DNA of 64,000 bases, taken from NCBI RefSeq assembly GCF_040214835.1, contig NZ_CP157874.1, positions 3,166,001 to 3,230,000 of the forward strand. The letters are read 5' to 3'. Below the pieces are notes generated by a model, which searched no databases, was not told where the DNA came from, and saw only the letters and a list, made by a program, of their open reading frames with translations. Below, in pieces: positions 37,165 to 45,463 of this stretch. The first letter of the stretch is position 1; each line of letters opens with the position of its first letter. A program made the position numbers and the translations under genes. The stretch is from Pseudomonas asiatica. Its GTDB lineage: Bacteria; Pseudomonadota; Gammaproteobacteria; Pseudomonadales; Pseudomonadaceae.

Positions 37165-37345
37165 CATGCATCGACCTCTTCGCGGGCTTGCACGATTTGA
37201 ACAGCGCACGCGTTGTCTGTTTCGCGGGCGCTCCCGCCTTCACAGGTACTGCGCGGGCTTCGAGTTGGCGCTGTACCTGTGGGAGCGGGTTCACCCGCGA
37301 AGGGGCCCTCGAGGTCAGTCACGGCTGCCGCTTGAGTCCGACAAA
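37165..37345. repeat. Degenerate REP cluster after PAAR
   Basis: Weak REP-like elements at 37165-37255 and a good copy at 37276-37310 (GTGGGAGCGGGTTCACCCGC). The segment separates the PAAR gene from the convergent DUF6124 gene. Nothing else is seen here. Confidence 0.7.
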
Positions 37346-37358
37346 GCCCAAACGCCAG

Positions 37359-37679
37359 TTAGACACCTGGCACCGTCTTCCGCCCAACCAGTTGCTGTCT
37401 CTCCACCCCATCCAGCAACGCCTCCACCACCGCCTTGGCCGAATCCAGCCCATGGTCGTTGCTCAACAACAGATCACGACAGGTCCCCTTGGCCAGTTCC
37501 AGTGCCTTGAGATTGGTCGCAAACGCCCCTTTGAGCAGCGTGGACAGATGCACCAGCGCATCTTCGTAGTCCACCCCTGAACGCACGGCAAACAACGGTG
37601 GATGGCTGCATTCGCACGTGGAGAAACTGGAGGACGCCGTGGTGGCGCGTACGGGAGGATCGGGTAAGCCTTTTGTCAT
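37359..37679 (-). CDS. DUF6124 (formerly DUF3077-like) small protein
   Basis: 106 residues from the ATG at 37679, which has GGAG 7 bases upstream; the open frame further upstream lacks coding character. The pattern (N-terminal TKGLPDPPVRATT, then LFAVRSGVDYEDALVHLSTLLKGAFATNLKALE) matches a small protein family repeated many times in Pseudomonas genomes, whose function is unknown. It stands alone between REP clusters. Confidence 0.72.
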   Translation of the reverse strand: MTKGLPDPPVRATTASSSFSTCECSHPPLFAVRSGVDYEDALVHLSTLLKGAFATNLKALELAKGTCRDLLLSNDHGLDSAKAVVEALLDGVERQQLVGRKTVPGV

Positions 37680-38047
37680 TGTGTCGCTCCTTGATTCACT
37701 GGAGCCGCCACAAATCGCTACCAAACGAGATGGTGACGGCTGTACGCAGGTTGGTAGACCGGGAATCAAGGAAACCGGCGCGCACGGAGGCGCCCTACGC
37801 ACAGCCGCCATAAAACGAAACAGCCGGGCACAAAAAAGGGCCAACTGTATCGCAGAGCGGGCGCTTGTGCGCCTTGATTGATCGCGGGCTACCAAACCCG
37901 GCTGCTGGACTTACAGCAGCGGGCAAAGACTACCGGTGTCGGGGAAGCGTTTCAAGCGAAGGGAATGTGCAGTAACACTTCCATTGCCGCCTCTCACTCA
38001 TCACCGGCCGGCCAATCAGCAGTGATCACCATGTTGTGTCGCCTGCA

Positions 38048-38270
38048 CCGGCCTCTTCGCGGGTAAACCCGCTCCCACAGGGACGGTGTCGCACTTGAGA
38101 TTACGCGGTACCTGTGGGAGCGGGCATGCCCGCGAACACCGGCAAAGCCGGTGCCATCCACCGCGTCGCCTGCTTCGCGGGCGCGCCCGCTCCTAGAGGT
38201 ACTGCGCAGGCTTCGAGTTGACGCTGAACCTGTGGGAGCGGGCTCACCCGCGAAGAGGCCCTTTTACTTT
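38048..38270. repeat. REP cluster between DUF6124 and the protease
   Basis: Four REP-type elements, including TTCGCGGGTAAACCCGCTCC and variants with GGGCATGCCCGC and GGGCGCGCCCGC loops; the order repeats the cluster at 30100-30260. The preceding 37680-38047 has no supported gene. Confidence 0.85.
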
Positions 38271-38288
38271 CCCTCAAATGCTCAGCAC

Positions 38289-39200
38289 TCATGGGGCTGA
38301 ACATTCAGAAGCCTGGTCACTGGCACCGCTTGCCAATTTATAGAGGCCATCGAAAGTGCTTTCGCGCAGTCGCGATGAAATACCAGTGCCATGTACAACC
38401 CCGGCGACCCAATCGCTGTCTTCTTCCACAATTCTGAAACCGCTTCCGCTGCTGCCAGACATGGTCGCGCAATTAGGTGTGCTTATACCGCTCGTATGCA
38501 CTATGGGTTCCAGCCTTGACAAGCATCTTTGCATTTCACCGCCACTGTAGTATACCCCGGGGTAACTCCAGATCTCGCCGTTAGGTAATTTTTCCTCCGC
38601 TTCCGATATATATGGCTTGCTCGCACCACCAAGCTTGGACTGCAACGACATGCCTTGCTGAGGAAAGACACTGACAATTGCCAGGTCGCTATCTACGCTT
38701 GAATAGGCGTCTTCAACCGGAATGTATTTATAGTGAACAGGCCAGCGTCCCAAGGGCGCGCGCTGAGACTCTGCTGCTGTGCCATCATAACTTGGTACAA
38801 AAAGTGCCATGCCCTTCCAGTTGCATCCCCTCTCGACAACGCAATGCGCGGCAGTAAGCACCAGGTCACCCTTCGGAGAGTCAAGCACCGTGGCCGAGCA
38901 GTGCTGGGGCACGCCGTCTGTGGAAACGTAGAACAGAACTCCCGCACGACGACCCAGTTTGTCTGTATGTGCTTGAGTTACTTTGATGAAGCCAAATCTA
39001 TCCCCGTATTTTGTTAGTACCTCATTAACCGGATTGGCTGGGCCACCGACCGCCGACTCGGCCAATTTCATGTTTTCCGGCGTCCAGTAAGCCAATACGT
39101 TCACTTCGTCTTGTTCCGGGCTTCGGATTGGCGCGCAAACACCCACCTCGGCAAACAAAAAAGCAGCAGATGTCACGAAGGTGGTCAGTAAACGCTTCAT
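38289..39200 (-). CDS. Secreted trypsin-like serine protease
   Basis: 303 residues with a signal peptide (KRLLTTFVTSAAFLFAEVGVCA). S1 catalytic residues are His in LTAAHCVV, Asp in DSDLAIVSV and Ser in SGSSGSGFRI; Cys residues around HCSATV, AAHC, RGCNW and PNCATM could form disulfides. It acts outside the cytoplasm. The DNA is more AT-rich than the surroundings and codon use is less biased, which suggests recent acquisition. No neighbouring gene shares its operon. Target unknown. Confidence 0.85.
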   Translation of the reverse strand: MKRLLTTFVTSAAFLFAEVGVCAPIRSPEQDEVNVLAYWTPENMKLAESAVGGPANPVNEVLTKYGDRFGFIKVTQAHTDKLGRRAGVLFYVSTDGVPQHCSATVLDSPKGDLVLTAAHCVVERGCNWKGMALFVPSYDGTAAESQRAPLGRWPVHYKYIPVEDAYSSVDSDLAIVSVFPQQGMSLQSKLGGASKPYISEAEEKLPNGEIWSYPGVYYSGGEMQRCLSRLEPIVHTSGISTPNCATMSGSSGSGFRIVEEDSDWVAGVVHGTGISSRLRESTFDGLYKLASGASDQASECSAP

Positions 39201-39214
39201 TTTCGATCCCGAGC

Positions 39215-39237
39215 CAATTCTGGTTGAAACAGAATTG
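39215..39237. promoter_or_regulatory. Perfect inverted repeat in the protease leader
   Basis: CAATTCTG-GTTGAAA-CAGAATTG, with 8-base perfect arms, 15 bases upstream of the protease start. It is either an operator or a 5'-UTR hairpin covering the ribosome-binding region. The rest of 39240-39430 holds no supported gene. Confidence 0.5.
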
Positions 39238-39433
39238 AATCAGACTCTGTTAAATATGACAGCTGCCAGAAATGTCAGTAGCGACGCAATCCGCAAGCTG
39301 CTAAAACGGGTAGAAGCATTTTGTCCCACTCCACGCAAACATCGCCGTAACTTGAATCCGTACGACCATGACCCAGGCCGACCTTGACTTGGCGCTCGGT
39401 GGATCAATCTGACCTCCAAGCCCGAGGCCAGCG

Positions 39434-39478
39434 CTGTCCCTGTAGAAGCGGGTTCACCCGCGAAGAGGCCCTCAAGCT
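39434..39478. repeat. Single REP after csgG
   Basis: TAGAAGCGGGTTCACCCGCG and flanks, a slightly diverged REP at the 3' end of the csg/secretion operon. Confidence 0.75.
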
Positions 39479-40329
39479 CAATCAGGCTGCTGATTCTGGC
39501 TCAGGTACTTGTCCACCGTAGCCTGCCCTTCCCCCGCATCCCCCGCCACCTGCCACAGCCGCCGCTCGATCCCCTGCGCCAGCAAGTGCCCCACTGCCGC
39601 CTCAATCGCCGACAGCACGCACAGCTGCGCCGGTTCGTTGGTGGTGTACCCCACCTCGGCCTCGAGCAGCTTCTTGAACTCGATGAACTTGAACACCCCC
39701 GCACTGCGCCCAACCGAATAGATGGTCTTGCTGGTCATCACGTTGGCCAGCACCTGCCCGGTGCGCACGTCCACCGCGCGCAGGTTCACGGTCACCTGGT
39801 CGACCCGGTACTCGCGGGAGATGTCTATACCCAGGTAGCGCGCCCCCTCGCCGCCGCTGCGCACGTTGGTGTCGTAGGCAATGATGCCGCCCTCCAGCAT
39901 CAGGTTGGCGGCCTGCAGCGGTGGCAGCTCGCCCATGATGTTTTCCGGCACGTCGGGCTTTTTCTGCGAAGCACGGATGATCTTGCGCTCGGTCAGCAGG
40001 TTCTGCAGGCCTTCACGCTCCAGCACCACGAACCAGCCGCTGGCGTTCAGGGCGTCCATCAGCATGCTTGCCGCGCCCTGGGTGACGCTGGTGGAGAACG
40101 AGCTGGCCGGCGTCGGCTTGTACTGCCCGGTCTGGTCGCGGAAGCCATACACCACCGCCATCAACCGGCCCTTGGGCCGTGGCATGTTGATCAGGTCGTA
40201 GTAGGTCGAGGCACGCGGGGTCAGGGTCGGGGTTTCCGAGTCCTGTTCGGCGGGCATCGGTTCGCGCAGGCCACAACCGTGCAGACCCAGGGCGGTGAGG
40301 ATCAGCAGCGTGCTCAGCAGACGTTTCAT
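39478..40329 (-). CDS. csgG: Curli-type outer-membrane secretion channel CsgG
   Basis: 283 residues. The lipoprotein signal ends in LTALGLHGC (lipid-anchored Cys19). The CsgG core is clear: AVYGFRDQTGQYKP, SSFSTSVTQGAASMLMDAL, VVLEREGLQNLLTERKIIR, YDTNVRSGGEGARYLGI and QVTVNLRAVDVRTGQVL. Nine copies form a pore in the outer membrane for unfolded amyloid subunits in curli systems. The ATG has GGGAGAG upstream. It is the last gene of the operon beginning at 49168. No csgA or csgB lies in the window, so its cargo is an open question. Confidence 0.95.
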   Translation of the reverse strand: MKRLLSTLLILTALGLHGCGLREPMPAEQDSETPTLTPRASTYYDLINMPRPKGRLMAVVYGFRDQTGQYKPTPASSFSTSVTQGAASMLMDALNASGWFVVLEREGLQNLLTERKIIRASQKKPDVPENIMGELPPLQAANLMLEGGIIAYDTNVRSGGEGARYLGIDISREYRVDQVTVNLRAVDVRTGQVLANVMTSKTIYSVGRSAGVFKFIEFKKLLEAEVGYTTNEPAQLCVLSAIEAAVGHLLAQGIERRLWQVAGDAGEGQATVDKYLSQNQQPD

Positions 40330-40362
40330 GGTGTTCTCTCCCCAACAAATAGCCTTGCCCCC

Positions 40363-40776
40363 TCAAGGGTTCAGGCCGCTGACCTCAATGATCGAAATTT
40401 CTCCTGTGGCGCGATCGGTGACCTTGATACTCAAGGCCCCGGAATCGTCGATGACGTCGATGAGAAACGCATCGGTCGCCATGCTGCCGGTGTTGCCGTT
40501 ACTGATGTTGTCCAGCAACTGCGACAACATCCGCGACTCCAGCTGGTTGCTGAAGCGCTCCAGGGCCGTGGTGCCGGTAAAGGCCGAGGAACGGTCCTTG
40601 AGGTCGGGGTCGTCGTAGTCGTTCTGCGCCTGGGCGTTGTTCAGCAGCCAGGTGCCATTGAGCGGGTTGCCGCCAAAGGCCGGGTTGACCGGGGTGTACA
40701 CCAGCTCGGTGGCCTGGGCGGCACATGCGCTGGCAAACAGGCAGGCGGCGATGCAACGGGGTATGTGGTACTTCAT
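40363..40776 (-). CDS. csgF: Curli assembly protein CsgF
   Basis: 137 residues with a signal peptide (CIAACLFASACAAQA). The mature start ATELVYTPVNPAFGGNPLNG is diagnostic of CsgF, which plugs the CsgG pore and couples secretion to nucleation. Length equals the E. coli protein within one residue. The start overlaps the csgE stop (ATGA); csgG follows after 33 bases. Confidence 0.95.
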   Translation of the reverse strand: MKYHIPRCIAACLFASACAAQATELVYTPVNPAFGGNPLNGTWLLNNAQAQNDYDDPDLKDRSSAFTGTTALERFSNQLESRMLSQLLDNISNGNTGSMATDAFLIDVIDDSGALSIKVTDRATGEISIIEVSGLNP

Positions 40777-41174
40777 AGCTCGTCCCTCTCCAGATCGGTG
40801 GTGTCCTGCAGCAGGCGTTGCAACTTGCGTTGGATGATTTGTTGCTTGACCAGGTCGGCTGCTGCAACGGCCTCGTCCTTGAGCTCGGTGGTGTTCGGCG
40901 GCAGGAAGCGGCGGTACACCACCTCACGCTCGAATTCCACGGTGACCAGGCTGCCCCAACGGGCATCCGGGCGTTCGCGCACCACCAGGTTGAAATCAAG
41001 CCGGCTGGTGGCGCGCAGGCGGTCGGCGAAGTAGTAGTAAAAGTCGTGGCCGATGTGCGAGATGGTGTTGTCGACGATGAAGCCTTGCATCTCGTCCTCG
41101 TCCCCGGCCCTGGCCGAGGTGGCCAGCACTGCCACCAGCAGCAGGCCCAGGCACAGCGCGGCCAGGCGGCTCAC
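40773..41174 (-). CDS. csgE: Curli secretion specificity factor CsgE
   Basis: 133 residues from a GTG start at 41174 that overlaps the preceding pseudopilin stop (GTGA), with GGGAGA upstream. The signal peptide is LAALCLGLLLVAVLATSARA. The core, GFIVDNTISHIGHDFYYYF and RPDARWGSLVTVEF, matches CsgE, the periplasmic cap that delivers substrate to CsgG. The coupling to a pseudopilin gene is unusual. Confidence 0.92.
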   Translation of the reverse strand: MSRLAALCLGLLLVAVLATSARAGDEDEMQGFIVDNTISHIGHDFYYYFADRLRATSRLDFNLVVRERPDARWGSLVTVEFEREVVYRRFLPPNTTELKDEAVAAADLVKQQIIQRKLQRLLQDTTDLERDEL

Positions 41175-41698
41175 GGCGTGTCTCCCGGGCCGGCATGGGT
41201 CTGCACACCACCGGCACTTTCGGTAAAGGCCTGCTCGGCGACGAACTGCCAGTCGCTGTAATGTTCCAGCCCATCGAAACCGCTCCATTCGGCGCTGAAG
41301 CCACTGCGCTTGAACGGGGTGGCGTCCGAGCGGCTGTGCACGCCGGTGATGCGGCCATCGATCGAGCGCAGCAGGCCCCAATCGTCACTGTTGGTGATGG
41401 GGTCTGGGTACAGCCGGCGAATGTGCCGCCTGGCCTGCGGGAAGCGGTTGTCCTGCAGCAGGTCGGCCAGTTCCTGCGGATACTGGGCCAGCCCCGGCGA
41501 GGCGCGGTAGTAGCTGCGCAGGGCCTGGGCATACTGGCTGCCCACCCACAACAGCTGGCGTTCGCGGTCACGCTGGGCGGCACTGGCCCAGAGCGTGCCG
41601 GTGGCGGCCAGGGCCACGCTGCTGACCGCAATCAGCAGCAACACGCCCAGGTAGGTGAAGCCGGCGTCGGCCTTACCATTCCGCGAACAGGCTGCCAT
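41171..41698 (-). CDS. Minor pseudopilin lacking Glu5
   Basis: 175 residues from the ATG at 41698 (GGGAGG upstream). The prepilin cleavage motif is ADAGFTYLGVLLLIAV, followed by a hydrophobic helix. The residue at mature position +5 is Gly instead of the usual Glu, as seen in some tip pseudopilins of the GspK kind. The C-terminal domain is soluble. It overlaps the preceding pseudopilin gene by 26 bases and csgE by 4 bases. Confidence 0.8.
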   Translation of the reverse strand: MAACSRNGKADAGFTYLGVLLLIAVSSVALAATGTLWASAAQRDRERQLLWVGSQYAQALRSYYRASPGLAQYPQELADLLQDNRFPQARRHIRRLYPDPITNSDDWGLLRSIDGRITGVHSRSDATPFKRSGFSAEWSGFDGLEHYSDWQFVAEQAFTESAGGVQTHAGPGDTP

Positions 41699-42047
41699 CG
41701 CGCGCCCTCCCTGTGGCACCGCTCTTGATATCGGCCACGCCGCCGGCCACGCCTTCGGGCGGTGGCACCAGCTGCCAGGCATCGCTGCGCTCGGTGATCG
41801 GGTCGACCGGGGTGTTGCGCAGGTAACGCTGTTCCACCAACTGCTCCAGCGAGTCGGGGTAGTGGCCGGTGTCGCCGTAGTAGTGGTCCAGCGCCTCGCG
41901 CAGCACCGCCAGGCTCTGGCGCAGGGTGGCTTCGCGGGAGCTTTCCAGGCTGTTGAAGTAGCGCGGCATGGCAATGGTCATCAGCGTGGCGATGATCGCC
42001 AGCACCACCAGCAGTTCGATCAGGGTGAAGCCTTTGCTGCGTTTCAT
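41673..42047 (-). CDS. GspG-like pseudopilin
   Basis: 124 residues from the ATG at 42047 (GGTGA upstream); 42059 is an alternative that overlaps the previous stop. It shows the classic type IV prepilin start SKGFTLIELLVVLAIIATL with Glu5, followed by YFNSLESSREATLRQSLAVLREALDHYYGDTGHYP, as in GspG major pseudopilins. It would assemble into the periplasmic pseudopilus after peptidase processing; the peptidase must be encoded elsewhere. Confidence 0.88.
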   Translation of the reverse strand: MKRSKGFTLIELLVVLAIIATLMTIAMPRYFNSLESSREATLRQSLAVLREALDHYYGDTGHYPDSLEQLVEQRYLRNTPVDPITERSDAWQLVPPPEGVAGGVADIKSGATGRARDGSLFAEW

Positions 42048-42052
42048 GGCTG

Positions 42053-42532
42053 TCACCATTGCCCGTAGGGGATGTTGTTCAGGCCTTTGCCGCGGGCCTT
42101 GGAATACACGTCGAACACGTCTTCGCCTTCGCGCGGGTTGTCGGGGCTGCTGTCGTAGGCGCGCAGCCCCCACCCGCCTTCGTCCTCACCCTTGGCCGCC
42201 ACCAGCGGGTCGTGCGGGATGCGCCGCAGGAAGTAGAACTTGGCGCCCTTGGCGCTGCGCACATCGCGCACGCCGTCCACCAGCACTTGCAGGTTCGGCG
42301 GGTAGCCACTGGCGTCCAGGCGCTTCTCGATATAGCCGGCATCGAACGCGCGCTTGTAGGCGTCGATGGCGTCGCGAATCTGGTACAGCGCCTCGCGCAG
42401 CTGCTGTTCCTTGCCGCGGCGAACCACGGTTTCGGTCAGCGGCGCGGCCATGCTGGCAAGCAGCCCGAGCAGTGCCAGGGTCAGCACCACCTCGATCAGG
42501 CTGAAGCCCTGCATGCGGCGCTGCGCGATCAT
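42053..42532 (-). CDS. GspG-like pseudopilin
   Basis: 159 residues. The prepilin motif is MQGFSLIEVVLTLALLGLLASMAAP with Glu5, then a helix and a C-terminal domain (DAYKRAFDAGYIEKRLDASGYPPNLQVLVDG, FYFLRRIPHDPL) similar to GspG-type proteins. The start overlaps the secretin stop (ATGA). It is one of three pseudopilins in a row. Confidence 0.87.
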   Translation of the reverse strand: MIAQRRMQGFSLIEVVLTLALLGLLASMAAPLTETVVRRGKEQQLREALYQIRDAIDAYKRAFDAGYIEKRLDASGYPPNLQVLVDGVRDVRSAKGAKFYFLRRIPHDPLVAAKGEDEGGWGLRAYDSSPDNPREGEDVFDVYSKARGKGLNNIPYGQW

Positions 42533-44394
42533 GGCCGCGGGCTCCCTTTGGCCGGGGCGATCGCCATCTGGCTTTCCACCACCGGGGCATCGGTGGCCGG
42601 GGCATTGCCAGGCACATCCGCCGGCGGCAACGGCGCCATCTGCCGCACCTGCATGGCCGACTCGGTGCCGGTGGCGAACTCCATGTCCGACGGGCTCTGG
42701 TACGGCAGGTTGCGCACGATGCGCGGGGTGATCGCCAGCACCAGCTCCGACTTGCTCATGTCGTCCTTGTTGCTGCCGAACAGCCGGCCCAGGCCGGGGA
42801 TGTCGCCAAGGCCCGGGATCTTGTTGCCGCTGGCGTTGTGGTCGTTGCGCACCAGCCCGGCCAGCACCTGGGTTTCGCCATCGTGCAGGCGCAGGGTGGT
42901 CTGGGCGTTACGGGTGTCGACCTGGACCGGGATGGTGCCCTGGCGCGTGGCTTCCAGCGGGGTGGCGTTGCTCACCTCCAGGGCTACCTTGATCGCCACT
43001 TCGTTGTTCAGGTGCACGGTGGGCTGCACCTCGAGCTTCAGGCCCACGTCCAGGTAGGTGACGCTTTCGGTGATCACCGGGCCCTGGGTGGACGGCACCG
43101 AGGTGGCGCTGATGATCGGTACCCGCTGGCCGATGTGGATGCGCGCCTGCTCACGGTTGCTGACGCGGATCACCGGGCTGGCCAGGGTGTTGATGTCCTT
43201 GTCCTGGGCGTTGATCTTGGCCTGCGGTGCCGGCGCGATACTGATGCGGCTGGAGTCGATGCCCTTGAGCTGGTCGAGCACGCTCACCGGCTGGCCGTCG
43301 GAGCTCAGCACGCCGAAGGTGTTGGGCCATTGCAGGCCGAGGTCGAGGATGCGCGAAGTGGCCACTTCCATCACCTCCACTTCCAGCACCACCTCGGGGT
43401 TGGACTGGTCCTGCGACTGCAGCAGTTTCTCGGCCATGCGCACGGCGTCGGGGGTGTCGCGCATGGTCAGGGTGTTGAGGCGTTCGTCGACGAACACGTC
43501 GCGGGTCTTGAGCATGGTCTTGACCATGTTCAGCGCGGTGTTGGAGTCGATGCTGGTCAGGTAGAAGGTGCGCATGACCAGTTCCTGGTAGTCCTTGGTC
43601 TTCTGCGGCGAGTCGGGGTAGATCATCAGGGTGTTTTCGTTGACGATCTTCTGCCGCAGCTGGTTCTGTTCCAGCAGCAGCGCCACGGCGTCCTCGATGC
43701 GCAACTCGCGCACGAAGATGGTTGCCTTCATGTCCGGGCGCATGTCCTTGTCGAAGATGAAGTTGATACCGGCGACCTGGGACAGCACCTCGAAGATGCT
43801 CTTCAGGTTGGCATCGCGGAACTCCAGGGTCACCGGCCGCTCCAGCTTGCTGCGCAGCTGCGGGAACGGCTGCGCGGTGCGCGCCTGCACGTTCTCGATG
43901 TCGCTGCGCAGGGCAATGCCCTTCTGGTTCTGCGGGTCCAGGCGCAGCACTTCACGCATGTAGCGCTCGGCACCGAACAGGTCGCCCTGGCGCAGCGCCG
44001 CCTGGCCCAGCGCCACGCGCTCGTCGAGGGTGCGGATCAGCTCCAGCTGGCGGATGCCTTCCTGGGCGCGGCGGTTGTTCGGCTCCAGGGTCAGCACCCG
44101 GCCATAGCCCATGCGGGCGCTGGCGAAGTCGTGGCGGATGCGGTCGGCGTCGGCCTGGGTCAGCAGCGCCTCGACCGCAGCCTGGCGGCTGTGGGCCAGG
44201 GCGATGTTCAGCTCGGTGTCACGCGGGTCCTCGCGCAGGGCTTCTTCCAGGCGGGCGATGCCGGCTTCGTACTGGCCCTCCTTCATCAGCTGGTCGCTGT
44301 CCTTGCGTACCGCGCTGGAGCCGCAGCCGGCAATGGCCACGCACAGCGCCATTAGCAGGAACGGAGCCGGTTTGCACAGCTTTGACGACTTCAT
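42529..44394 (-). CDS. TPR-containing lipoprotein secretin (GspD/MshL type)
   Basis: 621 residues from the ATG at 44394 (GGGAG upstream). The lipoprotein signal ends in ALCVAIAGC. The N-terminal ~190 residues form tetratricopeptide-like repeats (MKEGQYEAGIARLEEALREDP and others), then N-domains (VTLEFRDANLKSIFEVLSQVAGINFIFD), and the secretin channel domain (VLEVEVMEVATSRILDLGLQW, ESVTYLDVGLKLEVQPTV, VLAGLVRNDHN...IPGLGDIPGLGRLFGS). It forms the outer-membrane gate. A TPR-secretin fusion is a feature of atypical type II systems. It overlaps both neighbours by 4 bases. Confidence 0.92.
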   Translation of the reverse strand: MKSSKLCKPAPFLLMALCVAIAGCGSSAVRKDSDQLMKEGQYEAGIARLEEALREDPRDTELNIALAHSRQAAVEALLTQADADRIRHDFASARMGYGRVLTLEPNNRRAQEGIRQLELIRTLDERVALGQAALRQGDLFGAERYMREVLRLDPQNQKGIALRSDIENVQARTAQPFPQLRSKLERPVTLEFRDANLKSIFEVLSQVAGINFIFDKDMRPDMKATIFVRELRIEDAVALLLEQNQLRQKIVNENTLMIYPDSPQKTKDYQELVMRTFYLTSIDSNTALNMVKTMLKTRDVFVDERLNTLTMRDTPDAVRMAEKLLQSQDQSNPEVVLEVEVMEVATSRILDLGLQWPNTFGVLSSDGQPVSVLDQLKGIDSSRISIAPAPQAKINAQDKDINTLASPVIRVSNREQARIHIGQRVPIISATSVPSTQGPVITESVTYLDVGLKLEVQPTVHLNNEVAIKVALEVSNATPLEATRQGTIPVQVDTRNAQTTLRLHDGETQVLAGLVRNDHNASGNKIPGLGDIPGLGRLFGSNKDDMSKSELVLAITPRIVRNLPYQSPSDMEFATGTESAMQVRQMAPLPPADVPGNAPATDAPVVESQMAIAPAKGSPRP

Positions 44395-44900
44395 GGTGCG
44401 CTCCCTACAGACAAAGTCTGCGACTGATGCAAAGGCAGGTAGACCAGGTGCAGCTCGCTGGCCGATACCCGTTCGAGGCGGTAGGTGTCTTCGATCACGT
44501 CGCCCTGGCGCACGACGTAGAGTTTTTCGCCGCTCTGCAGGAAGATCTGCAGGTCGTCGCGGTCGCCGATGCGGCCAATGAACTGGAATGGCAGGGCCGG
44601 TGCAGTCGGGGCTGCGGCTACGGCGGGTGCGGTGACCACGGGTTGTTCGGTGACGGTGGCCAGGGCCTGGGGTTTGGTCCATTGCTGGGTTGGGAAGAGA
44701 TCTCTTGAGGCTTGTTCCGGCCCTTTCGCGGGTAAACCCGCTCCCACAGGGACCGTGGATACCGCCGATTTTGTGGGAGTCGGTTTGCCCGCGAAGGGGG
44801 CAACACTGTCTTCCTGGCCGAACCAATGGCCCGGGGCCCAGGCCAGCGCCGCGCTCACGCCGAGGAAGCCAACCCAGATGACAGCACGTTGTGTGTTCAT
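44391..44900 (-). CDS. PilP/GspC-like periplasmic protein with a translated REP inside
   Basis: 169 residues. The N-terminal signal-anchor is RAVIWVGFLGVSAALAWAP. Residues ~33-64 are the in-frame translation of an inverted REP pair (44718-44803). A C-terminal domain (PFQFIGRIGDRDDLQIFLQSGEKLYVVRQGDVI) resembles the homology-region fold of GspC and PilP, which binds the secretin. The ATG at 44900 overlaps the upstream stop (TGATG). The REP lies in what is probably the flexible linker, so the protein may still work. Confidence 0.8.
   Translation of the reverse strand: MNTQRAVIWVGFLGVSAALAWAPGHWFGQEDSVAPFAGKPTPTKSAVSTVPVGAGLPAKGPEQASRDLFPTQQWTKPQALATVTEQPVVTAPAVAAAPTAPALPFQFIGRIGDRDDLQIFLQSGEKLYVVRQGDVIEDTYRLERVSASELHLVYLPLHQSQTLSVGSAP
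44718..44803. repeat. REP pair inside a coding sequence
   Basis: Inverted REP elements (TTCGCGGGTAAACCCGCTCC and a diverged reverse copy) within the PilP/GspC-like gene. The reading frame continues through them without a stop. Confidence 0.88.
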
Positions 44901-45463
44901 CACGACCTCGACAGGTAAAGGGTCATGCGCAGGCGGGCGTTGAGCTCGCTGTCGCCAATGCGTTTGCGTTGCAGCTCCAGGTCTTCCAGCACCAGGGTCG
45001 GCAACTGCTTGAGCAGGCCCCTGAGGAAGCCGCGAATCTGCGGGTAGCTGCCGCGCACCGGCAGCACGATCTGGTAACGCGCCAGTTGCGTCCTGGGGTC
45101 GATGCCCAGGGCATATTCGCCACGCGCCAGGCTGATATGCTCGGCGCTGGCCAAGTGGTACAGGCGCTCGATCAGCTCGCTGGCCCGGGGCTGCCCCGGC
45201 AGTTGCTGGCGCAGGCTGTCGAGGGCCTGCTGCTCGGGCTTGATGGCGATCTTCAGCTCGCCACGCCTGACCCGCTCGACCTGCACGCTGGCGTCCGCTT
45301 CGGCGGCGCGCAGTTCGCGCAGGTTCTGCCATTGCGGCAACACCCCGGCGCACAGCACGCCCACGGCCAGCAGGCCCACCGCAATTGCAGCCAGGCCGAC
45401 CGGGCCGACGCGACGCAGGCGTTCCTGGAGGATCAGGCTGTTCAGCGATTCACGGGCGCGCAT
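44900..45463 (-). CDS. PilO/GspM-like inner-membrane assembly protein
   Basis: 187 residues from the ATG at 45463 (GGGAG upstream). A single membrane span (GPVGLAAIAVGLLAVGVLCAGVLP) is followed by a coiled coil and a ferredoxin-like periplasmic domain (YQIVLPVRGSYPQIRGFLRGLLKQLP), the PilO pattern. With the PilN- and PilM-like proteins it would form the inner-membrane alignment complex. It overlaps the preceding gene by 14 bases. Confidence 0.85.
   Translation of the reverse strand: MRARESLNSLILQERLRRVGPVGLAAIAVGLLAVGVLCAGVLPQWQNLRELRAAEADASVQVERVRRGELKIAIKPEQQALDSLRQQLPGQPRASELIERLYHLASAEHISLARGEYALGIDPRTQLARYQIVLPVRGSYPQIRGFLRGLLKQLPTLVLEDLELQRKRIGDSELNARLRMTLYLSRS

Noticed and set aside
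37085..37580. Plus-strand frames downstream of the PAAR gene
   Set aside because: They translate REP sequence and the complement of the DUF6124 gene; no start signals.
39181..39387. 68-codon plus-strand frame upstream of the protease
   Set aside because: Overlaps the divergent protease start and leader, has no ribosome-binding site or family resemblance.
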